A stretch of 64,000 bases of DNA, taken from assembly GCA_034679345.1 (NCBI GenBank), contig JAXDAY010000013.1, forward strand, positions 1-64,000, read 5' to 3'. The position numbers and the translations under genes were made by a program. The notes beneath the pieces were generated by a model. The model was not told where the DNA came from and made no database searches. It saw only the letters and a list, made by a program, of their open reading frames with translations. The DNA is from JAXDAY01 sp034679345. Lineage in GTDB: Bacteria > Eisenbacteria > RBG-16-71-46 > CAIMUX01 > VGJL01. This document shows positions 19,534 through 28,775 of this stretch, in pieces. Numbering within the stretch: the first letter of the stretch is position 1; each line of letters starts with the position of its first letter.

Positions 19534-21025
19534 GACGCAGGACTACGGTGTAGGGCTCCTCGATCTCGAAGACCGGCTCGAAGCGATCCTGTCGCGCCTG
19601 CACCGCGGGGATTAGGTAGCGGATGATGTCGTCGTAGGGAATGGGAGCGACAAGAACATAATCGATCGAGCGCTCCTCCATCCAGCGGAGCATCCGGGCC
19701 GGATCCTCCTCACGCGGGAAGGTGATCGCGCGGCGCCCAGAAGCGTAGCTGAGCAGAGCCGGCTTGCGATCGACCGTCAGCTCCTCGGGAGCCGCATTCT
19801 CCCCGATCCATGCCGCAGCCCGGAAGTAGGCGTCCCAGTCGGGCGGATAGGAGCGGACCTCCCCCGCCATCCGAGACTGGTTCCGGAATCCGAGCGCGAT
19901 CCATGCCAGGAGCAGCGCGACCGCGACGCTCCGCCGCCGGGGAAAGCGCGACCTCACGACTCCCAGGATCCATAGCAGCCCTTCGAACATCGCCAGCGCA
20001 AGGAGAGGGAGGATCGGCACGAGGAACCGGATCCCCGTCCAGATCGAAGGCCAGACGAGGCAGATCGCAAGGTAGAGGAGCAGGTAGATTCCGGTCGCCT
20101 CCCTCCGACGCAGGATGCGCCAGAGCCCGATCGCGAGGAGGATCAGAACGACGAGCCCGATCGCGAAGGGGAGGAACCGGTATCGAAGCTCCGGCGGATC
20201 GTAGGTCCACCGGAAGAGGACCGGAAGCAGGTCAGTGGGGATCTCCCCGGCGAGGTAGACGCGAATGTTCTCGCCGATCCGAGCGAGCCAGCCGGAGAAA
20301 CCGAGAATTCCCCACTCCGGATGGAACGGATTGACCTGCACCAGCTGGCGGAAATACGGATTCGCGGGCCCCGCGAGGGATCGGACGAGCCACGGCGCGA
20401 AGAAGGCCATGGAAGCGCCCGCGAAGACCCAGAGGCGACGGCCGGCCGGGCGGGCGCCGAGCGCAGCCGAGATCCCGAGGGCGACCCAGAGTGAGAGGCC
20501 CACGCTCCGCGTGTAGAAGGTCGCGGCGGCGGCCGCGGCGGCGAGAAGCGTCCAGAGATCCCTCCTTGGCAGTCGATCCCAGGCTTCGAGGGCGATCAAC
20601 GCGAAGAAGAGGTAGGGGATCTCGGACATCACATAGTGGCCGTACTCCAGGACCGGGATCAGGGTCATCGCGATCCAGGCGATCGGCTCGCCCCAGCCGA
20701 CGGGGAAGATCCGCCGGGATCGCATGATCAGAAGCGCGGCGCACGCTGCGTAGAGCAGGGCGACCAGGATCTTCTGCGGGAGCAGGGCGAGGCCGAAGAT
20801 CGATTGCGGGAGGATCAGTAGGATCGGAAACAGAGGGGGATACTTCGGACTCGCCCAGAGATCGCCGGAACGCGCCTGCGCCGCGAGATTGATGTACTCG
20901 ACATTGTCGCCGTTGATGTAGAGCTTCGGGTCGAACGTGACGAGACTCGAGGCCAGGATCAGGGCGAACCAGAGGATCGCCCACCGGCGATCGCCCGTCC
21001 AGGCGCGCGCGGCCGTCGGCGTCAA
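19523..21025 (-). CDS. GT-C (PMT/ArnT-like) membrane glycosyltransferase
   Basis: 500-residue integral membrane protein with about eleven hydrophobic helices. A large first external loop carries INGDNVEYINLA, the acidic Asp/Glu loop expected for polyprenol-phosphate sugar transferases (GT39/GT83-like). A short C-terminal soluble part of about 100 residues ends in a beta-rich stretch. The likely role is moving a lipid-linked sugar onto protein or lipid outside the inner membrane. The acceptor is not recognisable. No glycan gene cluster is adjacent. It is followed upstream by a TolB-like gene on the same strand with a 9-bp gap, so the two may be co-transcribed. Confidence 0.75.
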   Translation of the reverse strand: MTPTAARAWTGDRRWAILWFALILASSLVTFDPKLYINGDNVEYINLAAQARSGDLWASPKYPPLFPILLILPQSIFGLALLPQKILVALLYAACAALLIMRSRRIFPVGWGEPIAWIAMTLIPVLEYGHYVMSEIPYLFFALIALEAWDRLPRRDLWTLLAAAAAAATFYTRSVGLSLWVALGISAALGARPAGRRLWVFAGASMAFFAPWLVRSLAGPANPYFRQLVQVNPFHPEWGILGFSGWLARIGENIRVYLAGEIPTDLLPVLFRWTYDPPELRYRFLPFAIGLVVLILLAIGLWRILRRREATGIYLLLYLAICLVWPSIWTGIRFLVPILPLLALAMFEGLLWILGVVRSRFPRRRSVAVALLLAWIALGFRNQSRMAGEVRSYPPDWDAYFRAAAWIGENAAPEELTVDRKPALLSYASGRRAITFPREEDPARMLRWMEERSIDYVLVAPIPYDDIIRYLIPAVQARQDRFEPVFEIEEPYTVVLRLTR

Positions 21026-21034
21026 CGAAACGGC

Positions 21035-22105
21035 CTACTCCTTCCAGTCGGCGATGAAGATGTTCGTCTCCCCTTCCTTCTCGTTGCCTCGGTTGGAGCC
21101 GAAGACGAGACGCTTCCCGTCCGGGGAGAACATGGGGAATCCGTCGAACTCCGGGTCCGTCGTCACACGCTCGATCTCCCGCGTCTCGATGTCGATCAGG
21201 TAGAGGTCGAAGTTGCGGCTTCGCGGCGCGTCGAGGTTCGAGGAGAAGATCAGCTTCTGACCGGACGGGTGGAAGTAGGGAGCGAAGTTCGCAGCGCCGT
21301 TGTCGGTCAGCTGCTTCTTGTTCGAGCCGTCCGCATCCATCACCCAGAGGTCCAGCTTCCCCGGGCGGACGAGACCCTTCGCGAGCAAGGCAAGGTAGTC
21401 GGCCTGTTCCTCCGGCGTCTGCGGGTGATGGGCGCGGTAGCAGATCCGCTTGCCGTCGGGCGAGAAGAAGGCGCCTCCGTCGTAGCCGAGCTCTGTCGTC
21501 AAGCGACGGACATTCAGGCCGTCGGAATCCATGAGGTAGAGATCAAGATCCCCATCGCGCGTCGAGGTGAAGACGATCCTCCCGTCAGGCCCGACCGTCG
21601 CTTCGGCGTCGTACCCGGGCGTATCGGTCAGCCGCGCCGGCTCGCCGCCGTCGCGGGGGACCTTGAAGATGTCGTACCCCGCGTAGATCGGCCAGGTGTA
21701 GCCGTGGGACATATCGGGAACCGGGGGGCAGTCGGGCGAGGCGAGGTGCGTCGAGGCGTAGAGAATCTCCCGATCCCCCAGCAGGAAGTAGGCGCAGGTC
21801 GTCCGGCCCCGACCCGTCGAGACAAGCCTGGTCCCTTCGGATGCGAGATCGTAATGGAAGATCTGGTCGCAGCCGCCCCCGCGGGGGGTCGCCTGAAAGA
21901 CGAGCGCATCTCCCGCCCATGAGAAGTAGGCCTCCGCGTTCTCGCCGCCGTTGGTCAACTGGCGGAGAGAGCCGAGGTGGCTCTCGCCGCTTCGGATGAG
22001 CGAGTCGGCGGCAGCAGGGGTCCAGGAGCCATCAGCGCCCCGCCCGGGCATGGCGTCCCAGGCGAGCGCGCAGGACACGGCGGCGATCGCGATCCATCCC
22101 TTCAT
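21035..22105 (-). CDS. Secreted TolB-like (PD40) beta-propeller protein
   Basis: A signal peptide (residues 1-23, MKGWIAIAAVSCALA then AMPGRGA) is followed by repeated PD40/WD40-like blades. Typical phrases are FSPDGKRICYRAHH, DLDLYLMDSDGLNVRRLT, DLWVMDADGSNKKQLTDNG and FSPDGKRLVFGSNRG. About five blades can be counted in 356 residues. The fold is that of the TolB propeller, but the TolB N-terminal domain is absent, so it is not a true TolB. A periplasmic binding or scaffold role is inferred. ATG at 22105 is preceded by AGGAGGGCTTC, a strong ribosome site. Confidence 0.83.
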   Translation of the reverse strand: MKGWIAIAAVSCALAWDAMPGRGADGSWTPAAADSLIRSGESHLGSLRQLTNGGENAEAYFSWAGDALVFQATPRGGGCDQIFHYDLASEGTRLVSTGRGRTTCAYFLLGDREILYASTHLASPDCPPVPDMSHGYTWPIYAGYDIFKVPRDGGEPARLTDTPGYDAEATVGPDGRIVFTSTRDGDLDLYLMDSDGLNVRRLTTELGYDGGAFFSPDGKRICYRAHHPQTPEEQADYLALLAKGLVRPGKLDLWVMDADGSNKKQLTDNGAANFAPYFHPSGQKLIFSSNLDAPRSRNFDLYLIDIETREIERVTTDPEFDGFPMFSPDGKRLVFGSNRGNEKEGETNIFIADWKE

Positions 22106-22237
22106 GAAGCCCTCCTTTGGCTTGTTGAAACCGGATTCTAGGAAATCTCCGCAAACCGATCCAGACGGGCCGCTTCCGAACATCCTTGGAGGTCGTAGGG
22201 AGAAGGGTCGGGGGAGGCGAATCCGGAATCGACCAGG

Positions 22238-22266
22238 TTCTCAGATAGTGCATAACCTGCTACAAT
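22238..22266 (+). promoter_or_regulatory. Promoter for the C25 peptidase gene
   Basis: TTCTCA (22238-22243, four of six) and TACAAT (22261-22266, five of six) with a 17-nt spacer, about 85 bp upstream of the ATG. The stretch is A/T-richer than its surroundings. The remaining divergent region toward the TolB-like gene shows nothing else clear. Confidence 0.45.
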
Positions 22267-22352
22267 TTAGACTGGTTTATGTGCATCCTGCCCGCCGTCT
22301 CGGATTGCCTTCGACGGCGGAGTCATCGGAGCTGGACTCAGTGGAGGACCTT

Positions 22353-25300
22353 ATGCCCCGGATCATCTCGATCGCTCTTCTCGGCGTCGTGCTGGCACCC
22401 ATCGCATCCCAGGCGGATCCCCCTCCCCTGATCCTGTCCTACGGCGAGGAAGCCGCGCAGATGCCCTCCATCGAGGTCATCCGGGAGGGAGACGATGGAG
22501 TCACCCTGGAGTTCTCTCTCCCCGCCCTGACGGTCGAGGAGTTGACCATCGAGGGGCGGGCCTTCCAACTGGTGGGTATCCCCGGAGGGGGCGAGACGGG
22601 CGAGGCCGGTCGGCCCCTGATTCCGACCTACACCCGCCTGGTCTCGATCCCCGATCGCGCGGCCGTCTCCGTCACGCCGACGATCGTCGAGGAGGAGACG
22701 ATGGCGGGGTTCCGCCTCCTCCCCGCCCAGAGCGATGAGGGCGAGACCTTCGCCTATGATCCTGCGGCCTACGGCCTGGACGCCTTCACCAGCGGACCAG
22801 CGACGGACGCGGGCGAGCCGGCCATCCTTCGCGACCTGCGGATCGTGCCGCTGACCTTCCAGCCGGTGCGGTTCAACCCGGCCCGAGGGGAGATCAAGAT
22901 CGCCCGCCGGATCCGGGTCGACGTCGCCTTCCAGGGCGAGGATTCGCGCAACGCGCGGTCGTCCCACCGGCGCACGATCCCGCCGACCTTCCACAGGCTC
23001 TACCAAGAGATCGTCGTCAACTACGCCGGCATCGAGCGGGAGATGAACGTCGCTCCCGGGGCCCTCGTGATCATCGCGCCGAACGACGCCGGGGTCCTCT
23101 CGCGCCTGCAACCCCTCGTCGAGTGGCATACGCGCAAGGGACTCCCCACCACCCTGGTTACGACTGCCGAGACCGGGACGTCGACCACGAGCATCAAGAA
23201 CTGGCTCCAGAACGCGTATGACACTTGGCCCCAGCCGATCGAGTACGTCGCCTTCGCCGGGGACGCGAATGGCTCCTACGCGATTCCGACCTTCACGGAG
23301 AACCTCTCGGGATACGGCGGCGAAGGGGATCACCCCTACTCCCAGCTCGAGGGGGGCGACATCCTCGCCGATGTCCACCTGGGGCGCCTGTCCTTCCGCA
23401 GCTACACCGAGCTCGAGGTGATTGTCGCCAAGAGCGTCGGATACGAGAGCACCCCCTACACGGCGAACGATCCCAACTGGTTCCGCCGCGCCTGTCTCGT
23501 CGGTGATCCCGGCTCCTCCGGCCGCAGCACGATCTTCATCAACCAGTGGATCAAGGAACGCCTGCGCGACCTCAACTACGCCGAGATCGATACGGTCTGG
23601 AGCAACTTCGTCTCCGGGATGACGACCGCCCTGAACAAGGGCGACACGATCTTCTGCTATCGCGGCTATCTCAGCATGAGCGGCTGGAGCAACAGCAACA
23701 CCTACGCGATGACGAACGGATGGAAGATGCCGATCGCCATCATTTCCACTTGCGGCACCGGGTCCTTCGAGGACGACACCGAGTGCAGGAGCGAGGCGTT
23801 CCTGCGCGCCAACTCGGGCGGCAATCCCCGCGGGGGGATCGGCGCGATGGGGACGGCGACCTTGGGAACGCACACCCGATTCAACAACTGCCTGACCCAC
23901 GGCGTGATGCGCGGGCTTCTCTGGGAGGAGATGTACGCGATGGGCGCCGCGATCACTCGCGGCAAGGTGGAGATGTATCTGAACTACAACATGATCCTAC
24001 CGAACCAGGTCGCGATCTGGTCGCACTGGAACAACCTGATGGGCGATCCCGCGGTGGAGATCTTCACCGGTTATCCTGATCCGCTCACCGTCACGCATCC
24101 GCTCTCGATCGCCGTCGGAACGAACTCGGTGACGGTGACTGTGAGCGAGGAGGGAGGCGCCCCCGCCGCCGACGCGCTGGTCTGCCTCATGAAAGGTACG
24201 GAGACCTACGCGGTCGGGTACACCGACGGCTCCGGTGCGATCGAGCTTCCCGTCAGCACCCCAACCGCGGGCGAGATGAAGCTCACGGTGACGAAGCACG
24301 ATCGCCATCCCTATCTCGTGACGATCCCCGTTTCCAGCTCGGCCCACTTCGTCGGCTACCAGGCCTCGACGATCGACGACGATGCCTCGGGCGAGAGCAT
24401 CGGCAATGCGGACGCCGCCGCGAACCCCGGCGAGACCATCGAGCTGCGCGTGCAGGTCAAGAACTATGGATCGAACGCGGAGAGCAACGTCACGGCGACA
24501 CTCACCTGCGACGATCCCTATGTGACCCTCACTGACGCGTCGGAAACCTTCGGGAACATCGCCGCCGGGGGGAGCGCATGGTCGGCGGACGATTTCGGGC
24601 TGATGATCGACCGTGGATGCCCCCACGGACGACTGATCCGGCTGGGCCTGGACGTGCAGTCCGGGGTCAACGTCTGGCACTCCCTGATCGACCTGCCCGC
24701 GGTCTCGGCCGACTTCTCCGTCCAGGGATACTCCCTTTACAACGCGGGGACGAACGGTCTGTTCGATCCGGGTGAATCGATCCAGATGAGCGTGAAGATC
24801 CGCAACAACGGTGGGATGGCGGCCACGAGCACAGTCGGAACGCTGACTCCTCTCGGCTCGTTCGTGAGCGTCACGGACCCCTCGGGCGGCTTCGGGACGA
24901 TCATTCCGGGCGACGCCGCAGAGAACATCGCCGATCGGTTCGGCATCGCCGCATCGCCCGACACCTACCAAGGGTATCTCGCGAGCTTCCAGCTGGTGAC
25001 CAGCTTCTCCGGAGGAACGCGCGACACGACGGTGATCTCGATCCCGGTAGGGACCCGCTCGAGCGACGATCCGATCGGGCCCGATCGCCACGGATACATG
25101 GCCTTCGACAACACCGACCTCGCCTATCCCGACGCGCCGGTCTATCAATGGATCGAGATCGACCCGACCTACGGCGGTTCCGGAACGGAGATTCCGTTGA
25201 CCGACACCGGCACATACCTCGATGACACCGACCATGTCGATCTCCCCTTCCCGTTCATGTACTACGGGGACAGCTACGACAAGATCAGCGTCTGCTCGAA

Positions 25301-27179
25301 CGGATGGATCGCGATGGGCTGGTCCTACCTGGTGAACTACCGCAACTGGACCATTCCGGGGGCCGGTGGCCCCCCCGCGATGATCGCTGGATTCTGGGAC
25401 GATCTGAATCTAGGAAGCGGCGGAAAGGTCTTCTATCACTACGACTCGGCGAACCACCGCTTCATCGTCGAGTGGAGCCGCGTCCGCAACGAGCCCGGCG
25501 GCCAGCAGACCTTCGAGATCATCCTCTATGATCCCGCCTACCACACGACGAGCACCGGAGACGGGATCATCGAGATGCTCTACCACACGGTCAACAACAC
25601 CGACTCGGGCGACAACTACGCGACCGCCGGGATCGAGGACTACCTGCACAACGACGGGCTGCTCTACACCTTCCAGAACCAGTATCCCGCCGGCGCCGCG
25701 CCGCTCGCCGCGGGGCGCGCGGTCCGCTATGTCCCCATGAGCGAATCGCCGACCGGGACTCTGAGCGGAAGAGTCTCCAACGCGTCCTATGGAGGCGTGG
25801 GAATCGCCGGGGCCGAGGTGGTTCTCCTGCAGACGGGCAGGACGTTTCTCACCGGATCCGACGGCGGTTACGGCGGCTCCGCCGCGGCGGGGACCTACAC
25901 CGTCGTGGCGCGACACGCGAGCTTCGAGCCCGACACCGCCCTCGCGGTCGAGATCGTCGAGGGACAGGCGACGGAGCTCGACTTCTCCCTCCTCGACGTC
26001 ATGGGCCCCGAGATCGAGGACGTCGCGAATCCCATGACCACCACCGATACGGTGGGCCCGTATCCGATCACCGCCACGATCACCGATTTCAGCGCGGTCT
26101 CGTCGGCGAAGCTCTTCTATCGGCTTCATGGCGGAGGCTGGATCGAGCTTCCCATGACGGCGGCGGGCGATGTCTACAGCGCCGATCTGCCCGGATCTCA
26201 CCCGGGAACGCAGATCGACTACTACGTCTGGGCGGAGGATATGGGTGGCATGACCGCGACCTCCCCGGACGACGCGCCCGCGAGCTTCTACACCCTCTTC
26301 GTCACGGAGCTCGTCTACGACTACGCAGTGGAGGACCCCGAAGACCCGGAATGGCAGATGGGCGCGGCGGGCGACGCCGCCACGAGCGGAGTCTGGACGC
26401 GAGTGGATCCCATCGGCACCGAGTACAACAGCGTCGTCATGCAGCCCGAGGATGACCACACGGCGGACCCCGGCGTCCTCTGCTTCATCACGGGACAGGG
26501 GACGGTCGGCGGGGCCGCAGGCGATCAGGATGTCGATGGCGGATGCACGACGCTCCTTTCTCCCGTGTTCGACCTGAGCGCGGCGACCCTCGCGTTCCTG
26601 CGCTATCACCGCTGGTACGGCGAAGGAGGCAACTCGATCGACGACGAGTTCGCGGTCGATCTCTCGAGCGACGGGGGCTCGTCATGGACTCCCCTGGAGA
26701 GGGTCGTGGACATCGATAACGCATGGCGGGAGGTCTCCTTCGATCTCTCGGGGGTCGCCACGCTGACAGACCAGATGCAGGTCCGGTTCCGGGCGTGCGA
26801 CCTGAACACCGCGGGGCTGATCGAGGCGGGAATCGACGACTTCTCCCTGGAGGTGTTCGTGCCTCAAATCGTCGGCGCTCCGGATGCGCCGGCGATTCCG
26901 TTGCGCACCGCTCTTTCCCAGAACCGGCCGAATCCGTTCAATCCCGTCACGAGGATCCAGTTCGACCTCGCCGAGGCGGCTCGGGCCCGCATCACGATCT
27001 TCGACGCGGCGGGGCGGGCGGTCCGGACCCTGGTCGACGCGAATCTGGCGCCGGGGTCGTATCAGCGGATCTGGGACGGCAGGGACGACGAGGGCCGATC
27101 GGTCGGATCGGGAGTCTATTTCTACAGATTGGAGGCGGGCGCCCACAAGGAGAGCCGCAGCATGACGGTTCTTCGCTGA
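22353..27179 (+). CDS. Very large secreted C25 (gingipain-like) peptidase homologue with C-terminal sorting-type repeat
   Basis: 1608 residues. A signal peptide (1-21) is followed by a C25 propeptide-like region (about 30-220) and the C25 domain (about 240-560). The domain contains the conserved Cys467 in IISTCGTGSF, but the expected GHG motif reads Y-R-G-Y-L (436-440), so the usual catalytic His is absent. Several beta-sandwich modules follow (about 590-1300, including a carboxypeptidase-regulatory-like repeat near 1135-1210). A jelly-roll module (about 1330-1500) is shared with the two M14 proteins downstream. The end is a FlgD-like/T9SS type A-like domain with NRPNPFNPVTRIQF and GRDDEGRSVGSGVYFYRLEAG. 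ATG at 22353 follows GGAGG. The frame upstream to 21951 is a shadow. Export to the cell surface is inferred. Activity is uncertain because of the missing His. Confidence 0.85.
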   Translation: MPRIISIALLGVVLAPIASQADPPPLILSYGEEAAQMPSIEVIREGDDGVTLEFSLPALTVEELTIEGRAFQLVGIPGGGETGEAGRPLIPTYTRLVSIPDRAAVSVTPTIVEEETMAGFRLLPAQSDEGETFAYDPAAYGLDAFTSGPATDAGEPAILRDLRIVPLTFQPVRFNPARGEIKIARRIRVDVAFQGEDSRNARSSHRRTIPPTFHRLYQEIVVNYAGIEREMNVAPGALVIIAPNDAGVLSRLQPLVEWHTRKGLPTTLVTTAETGTSTTSIKNWLQNAYDTWPQPIEYVAFAGDANGSYAIPTFTENLSGYGGEGDHPYSQLEGGDILADVHLGRLSFRSYTELEVIVAKSVGYESTPYTANDPNWFRRACLVGDPGSSGRSTIFINQWIKERLRDLNYAEIDTVWSNFVSGMTTALNKGDTIFCYRGYLSMSGWSNSNTYAMTNGWKMPIAIISTCGTGSFEDDTECRSEAFLRANSGGNPRGGIGAMGTATLGTHTRFNNCLTHGVMRGLLWEEMYAMGAAITRGKVEMYLNYNMILPNQVAIWSHWNNLMGDPAVEIFTGYPDPLTVTHPLSIAVGTNSVTVTVSEEGGAPAADALVCLMKGTETYAVGYTDGSGAIELPVSTPTAGEMKLTVTKHDRHPYLVTIPVSSSAHFVGYQASTIDDDASGESIGNADAAANPGETIELRVQVKNYGSNAESNVTATLTCDDPYVTLTDASETFGNIAAGGSAWSADDFGLMIDRGCPHGRLIRLGLDVQSGVNVWHSLIDLPAVSADFSVQGYSLYNAGTNGLFDPGESIQMSVKIRNNGGMAATSTVGTLTPLGSFVSVTDPSGGFGTIIPGDAAENIADRFGIAASPDTYQGYLASFQLVTSFSGGTRDTTVISIPVGTRSSDDPIGPDRHGYMAFDNTDLAYPDAPVYQWIEIDPTYGGSGTEIPLTDTGTYLDDTDHVDLPFPFMYYGDSYDKISVCSNGWIAMGWSYLVNYRNWTIPGAGGPPAMIAGFWDDLNLGSGGKVFYHYDSANHRFIVEWSRVRNEPGGQQTFEIILYDPAYHTTSTGDGIIEMLYHTVNNTDSGDNYATAGIEDYLHNDGLLYTFQNQYPAGAAPLAAGRAVRYVPMSESPTGTLSGRVSNASYGGVGIAGAEVVLLQTGRTFLTGSDGGYGGSAAAGTYTVVARHASFEPDTALAVEIVEGQATELDFSLLDVMGPEIEDVANPMTTTDTVGPYPITATITDFSAVSSAKLFYRLHGGGWIELPMTAAGDVYSADLPGSHPGTQIDYYVWAEDMGGMTATSPDDAPASFYTLFVTELVYDYAVEDPEDPEWQMGAAGDAATSGVWTRVDPIGTEYNSVVMQPEDDHTADPGVLCFITGQGTVGGAAGDQDVDGGCTTLLSPVFDLSAATLAFLRYHRWYGEGGNSIDDEFAVDLSSDGGSSWTPLERVVDIDNAWREVSFDLSGVATLTDQMQVRFRACDLNTAGLIEAGIDDFSLEVFVPQIVGAPDAPAIPLRTALSQNRPNPFNPVTRIQFDLAEAARARITIFDAAGRAVRTLVDANLAPGSYQRIWDGRDDEGRSVGSGVYFYRLEAGAHKESRSMTVLR

Positions 27180-27231
27180 CGGCCGACGATCGAGGCAGGG
27201 CGGAGGCCCGAAAAACCGGGTCGATTCCCCC

Positions 27232-27261
27232 TTGAGAGCTCGGCGGGCGTTGGCTTACGAT
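27232..27261 (+). promoter_or_regulatory. Promoter for tRNA-Trp (TTGAGA-N18-TACGAT)
   Basis: Hexamers TTGAGA (27232-27237) and TACGAT (27256-27261), 18 nt apart, ending 16 bp before the mature tRNA 5' end. Confidence 0.5.
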
Positions 27262-27277
27262 GCGGGTTGCTCGAGGT

Positions 27278-27354
27278 AGGCCAGTAGCTCAATTTGGCAG
27301 AGCAACGGTCTCCAAAACCGTAGGTTGGGGGTTCGAGTCCCTCCTGGCCTGCCA
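27278..27354 (+). tRNA. tRNA-Trp (anticodon CCA)
   Basis: Complete cloverleaf: the acceptor stem AGGCCAG pairs with CTGGCCT. The D-loop is TAGCTCAATTTGGCAGAGC, the anticodon arm ACGGTCTCCAAAACCGT carries anticodon CCA, and the T-arm is GGGGGTTCGAGTCCCTC. The discriminator G and an encoded CCA end the gene. The sequence is close to typical bacterial tRNA-Trp. It does not sit next to secE/nusG as in many bacteria. Confidence 0.97.
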
Positions 27355-27360
27355 GTCTCG

Positions 27361-27391
27361 AAGGAAGCCGTCGGCGTGAGCCGGCGGCCTT
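27361..27391 (+). terminator. Strong hairpin after tRNA-Trp
   Basis: A 9-bp stem (27367-27375 with 27380-27388, one G-U pair) closes a GTGA tetraloop. It is extended by AAGG/CCTT. It lies 6 bp past the tRNA and lacks a long T run. Confidence 0.5.
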
Positions 27392-27536
27392 CGTGCCTTC
27401 GGATCCGGCCATCCTCCCCCGCATCGAAGGCGCGGGCTTCGATCTTCACGGCTCAACCATTCACTTGGCGCATGCGAAGCGGCGCGGCTATCATGGCCGC
27501 AGTCGCCGTTCGAGCCGGTGCTCAGATGGAGTGCGG

Positions 27537-28775
27537 ATGGCCGATCTCAGTTTCAGCATGCCGCGGGTGGTGGCGATGGTCCTGGCGGGGGGGCGCGTCG
27601 GCGAGCTGTCCGTCCTGACGCTCGACCGTCCCAAGTCGGCGATCCCGTTCGCGGGACACTTCCGCATCATCGACTTTCCTCTCTCGAATCTCATGCACGC
27701 CGGGATCAATCACGTGGGCATCCTCTCGCAGTACCGGCCATCCAGCCTCATCGACCATGTCCGGGTAGGCGAGAGCTGGGACTTTGTCGGTCTCGAGCGG
27801 GGGGCGAAGATCCTCCCGCCCTTTCGCGGAGCCGAGGCCTCCGATTGGTACCGAGGAACGGCCGATGCGGTCTACCGCAATCTGAACTATATCCGGGACC
27901 ACGGGGCCGAGCTCATTCTGATCCTCTCAGGCGATCACATCTACCAGATGGACTATCGCAAGCTCATCCGCTTCCACCTCGATAAGGAGTCGGACTTCAC
28001 GGTCGCCTTCAAGCGGATGGGCTCGAACGTGAGCCAGCGATTCGGCTACGGGGAGATCGACCCGTCGGGGCGCCTGATCGCCTACGAGGAGAAGCCGGCG
28101 ACTCCAAAAACCGATCTCGCCTCCCTGACGATCTATGTGGCGAACGTCGATCCGCTGGTGCGGGTCCTCGAGGAGTGCGTCCGGCTGGAGTCCTACGAGT
28201 TCGGACGCGACGTGATCCCCCGCATGCTCGCCCGGTCGAGGGCCTACGGGTATGAGTTCGACGGCTACTGGGCCTATGCGCGGACGATCGATGCCTACTA
28301 TCAGGCCACGCAGGATCTGATCCTCGGCAGAATCGACATCGACGCCTGGCAGGTGCGCACGAACGTCAACGACAGCGGAGTGGCCGACTCGCCTCCGCCG
28401 TGGCTCCACGCCGGAGCGGAGGTGCGCAACAGTCTGCTCAGTCCCGGATGCGTCATCCAGGGGATTGTGCGCGGGAGCGTGCTCTCCCCCGGCGTCCGTG
28501 TCGAACGCGGAGCGATCGTCGAGGGCTCGATCGTCTTCCACCGATCCGTCATCGAGGAGGGAGCGGTCGTCGAGCGGGCCATCCTCGACAAGGATGTCCG
28601 GGTGGGGCGCGGGGCCCGCGTCGGCGGTCCGGCGATGGTCGGCGCGGAGATCTCCCTCGACTCCCCGACCTCGAGCGGGATCTGCGTGGCGGGCAAGGGG
28701 GCGTCGATCTCGCCGGGGTGCGCCGTCGCCCCGGGCGCGGTCGTCGAGCCTCACACAGTCTGGACCCGGCCATGA
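27537..28775 (+). CDS. GlgC-like nucleotidyltransferase with altered nucleotide loop (GlgD-like)
   Basis: 412 residues. The layout of ADP-glucose pyrophosphorylase is seen: nucleotidyltransferase domain (about 10-250) then a beta-helix domain (about 290-405). The sugar-side motifs YRGTADAVYRNL and SGDHIYQMDY are intact. The N-terminal loop reads GGRVGELSVLT where active enzymes have GGxGxRLxxLT, and RAKPA is replaced by RPKSA. The Arg and Lys used for ATP and allosteric effector binding are therefore missing or changed. By analogy with the Firmicutes GlgC-GlgD pair, this may be a non-catalytic partner of the coupled gene that follows (ATGA overlap). ATG at 27537 has GGAG 6 nt upstream. It could instead be an active enzyme with another substrate. 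Confidence 0.8.
   Translation: MADLSFSMPRVVAMVLAGGRVGELSVLTLDRPKSAIPFAGHFRIIDFPLSNLMHAGINHVGILSQYRPSSLIDHVRVGESWDFVGLERGAKILPPFRGAEASDWYRGTADAVYRNLNYIRDHGAELILILSGDHIYQMDYRKLIRFHLDKESDFTVAFKRMGSNVSQRFGYGEIDPSGRLIAYEEKPATPKTDLASLTIYVANVDPLVRVLEECVRLESYEFGRDVIPRMLARSRAYGYEFDGYWAYARTIDAYYQATQDLILGRIDIDAWQVRTNVNDSGVADSPPPWLHAGAEVRNSLLSPGCVIQGIVRGSVLSPGVRVERGAIVEGSIVFHRSVIEEGAVVERAILDKDVRVGRGARVGGPAMVGAEISLDSPTSSGICVAGKGASISPGCAVAPGAVVEPHTVWTRP

Noticed and set aside
21951..22352. Upstream extension of the C25 frame by 134 codons
   Set aside because: It runs through the divergent TolB-like gene and the promoter region. ATG 22353 has a ribosome site and gives a signal peptide.
27278..27354. tRNA-Trp as a phage or island attachment site
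   Set aside because: No integrase, direct repeat of the tRNA 3' end, or change in gene content is seen around either tRNA gene.
27122..27424. Minus-strand 100-codon frame containing GQEGLEPPTYGFGDRCSAKLSY
   Set aside because: This is the familiar false protein obtained by translating the complement of a tRNA gene (here tRNA-Trp).
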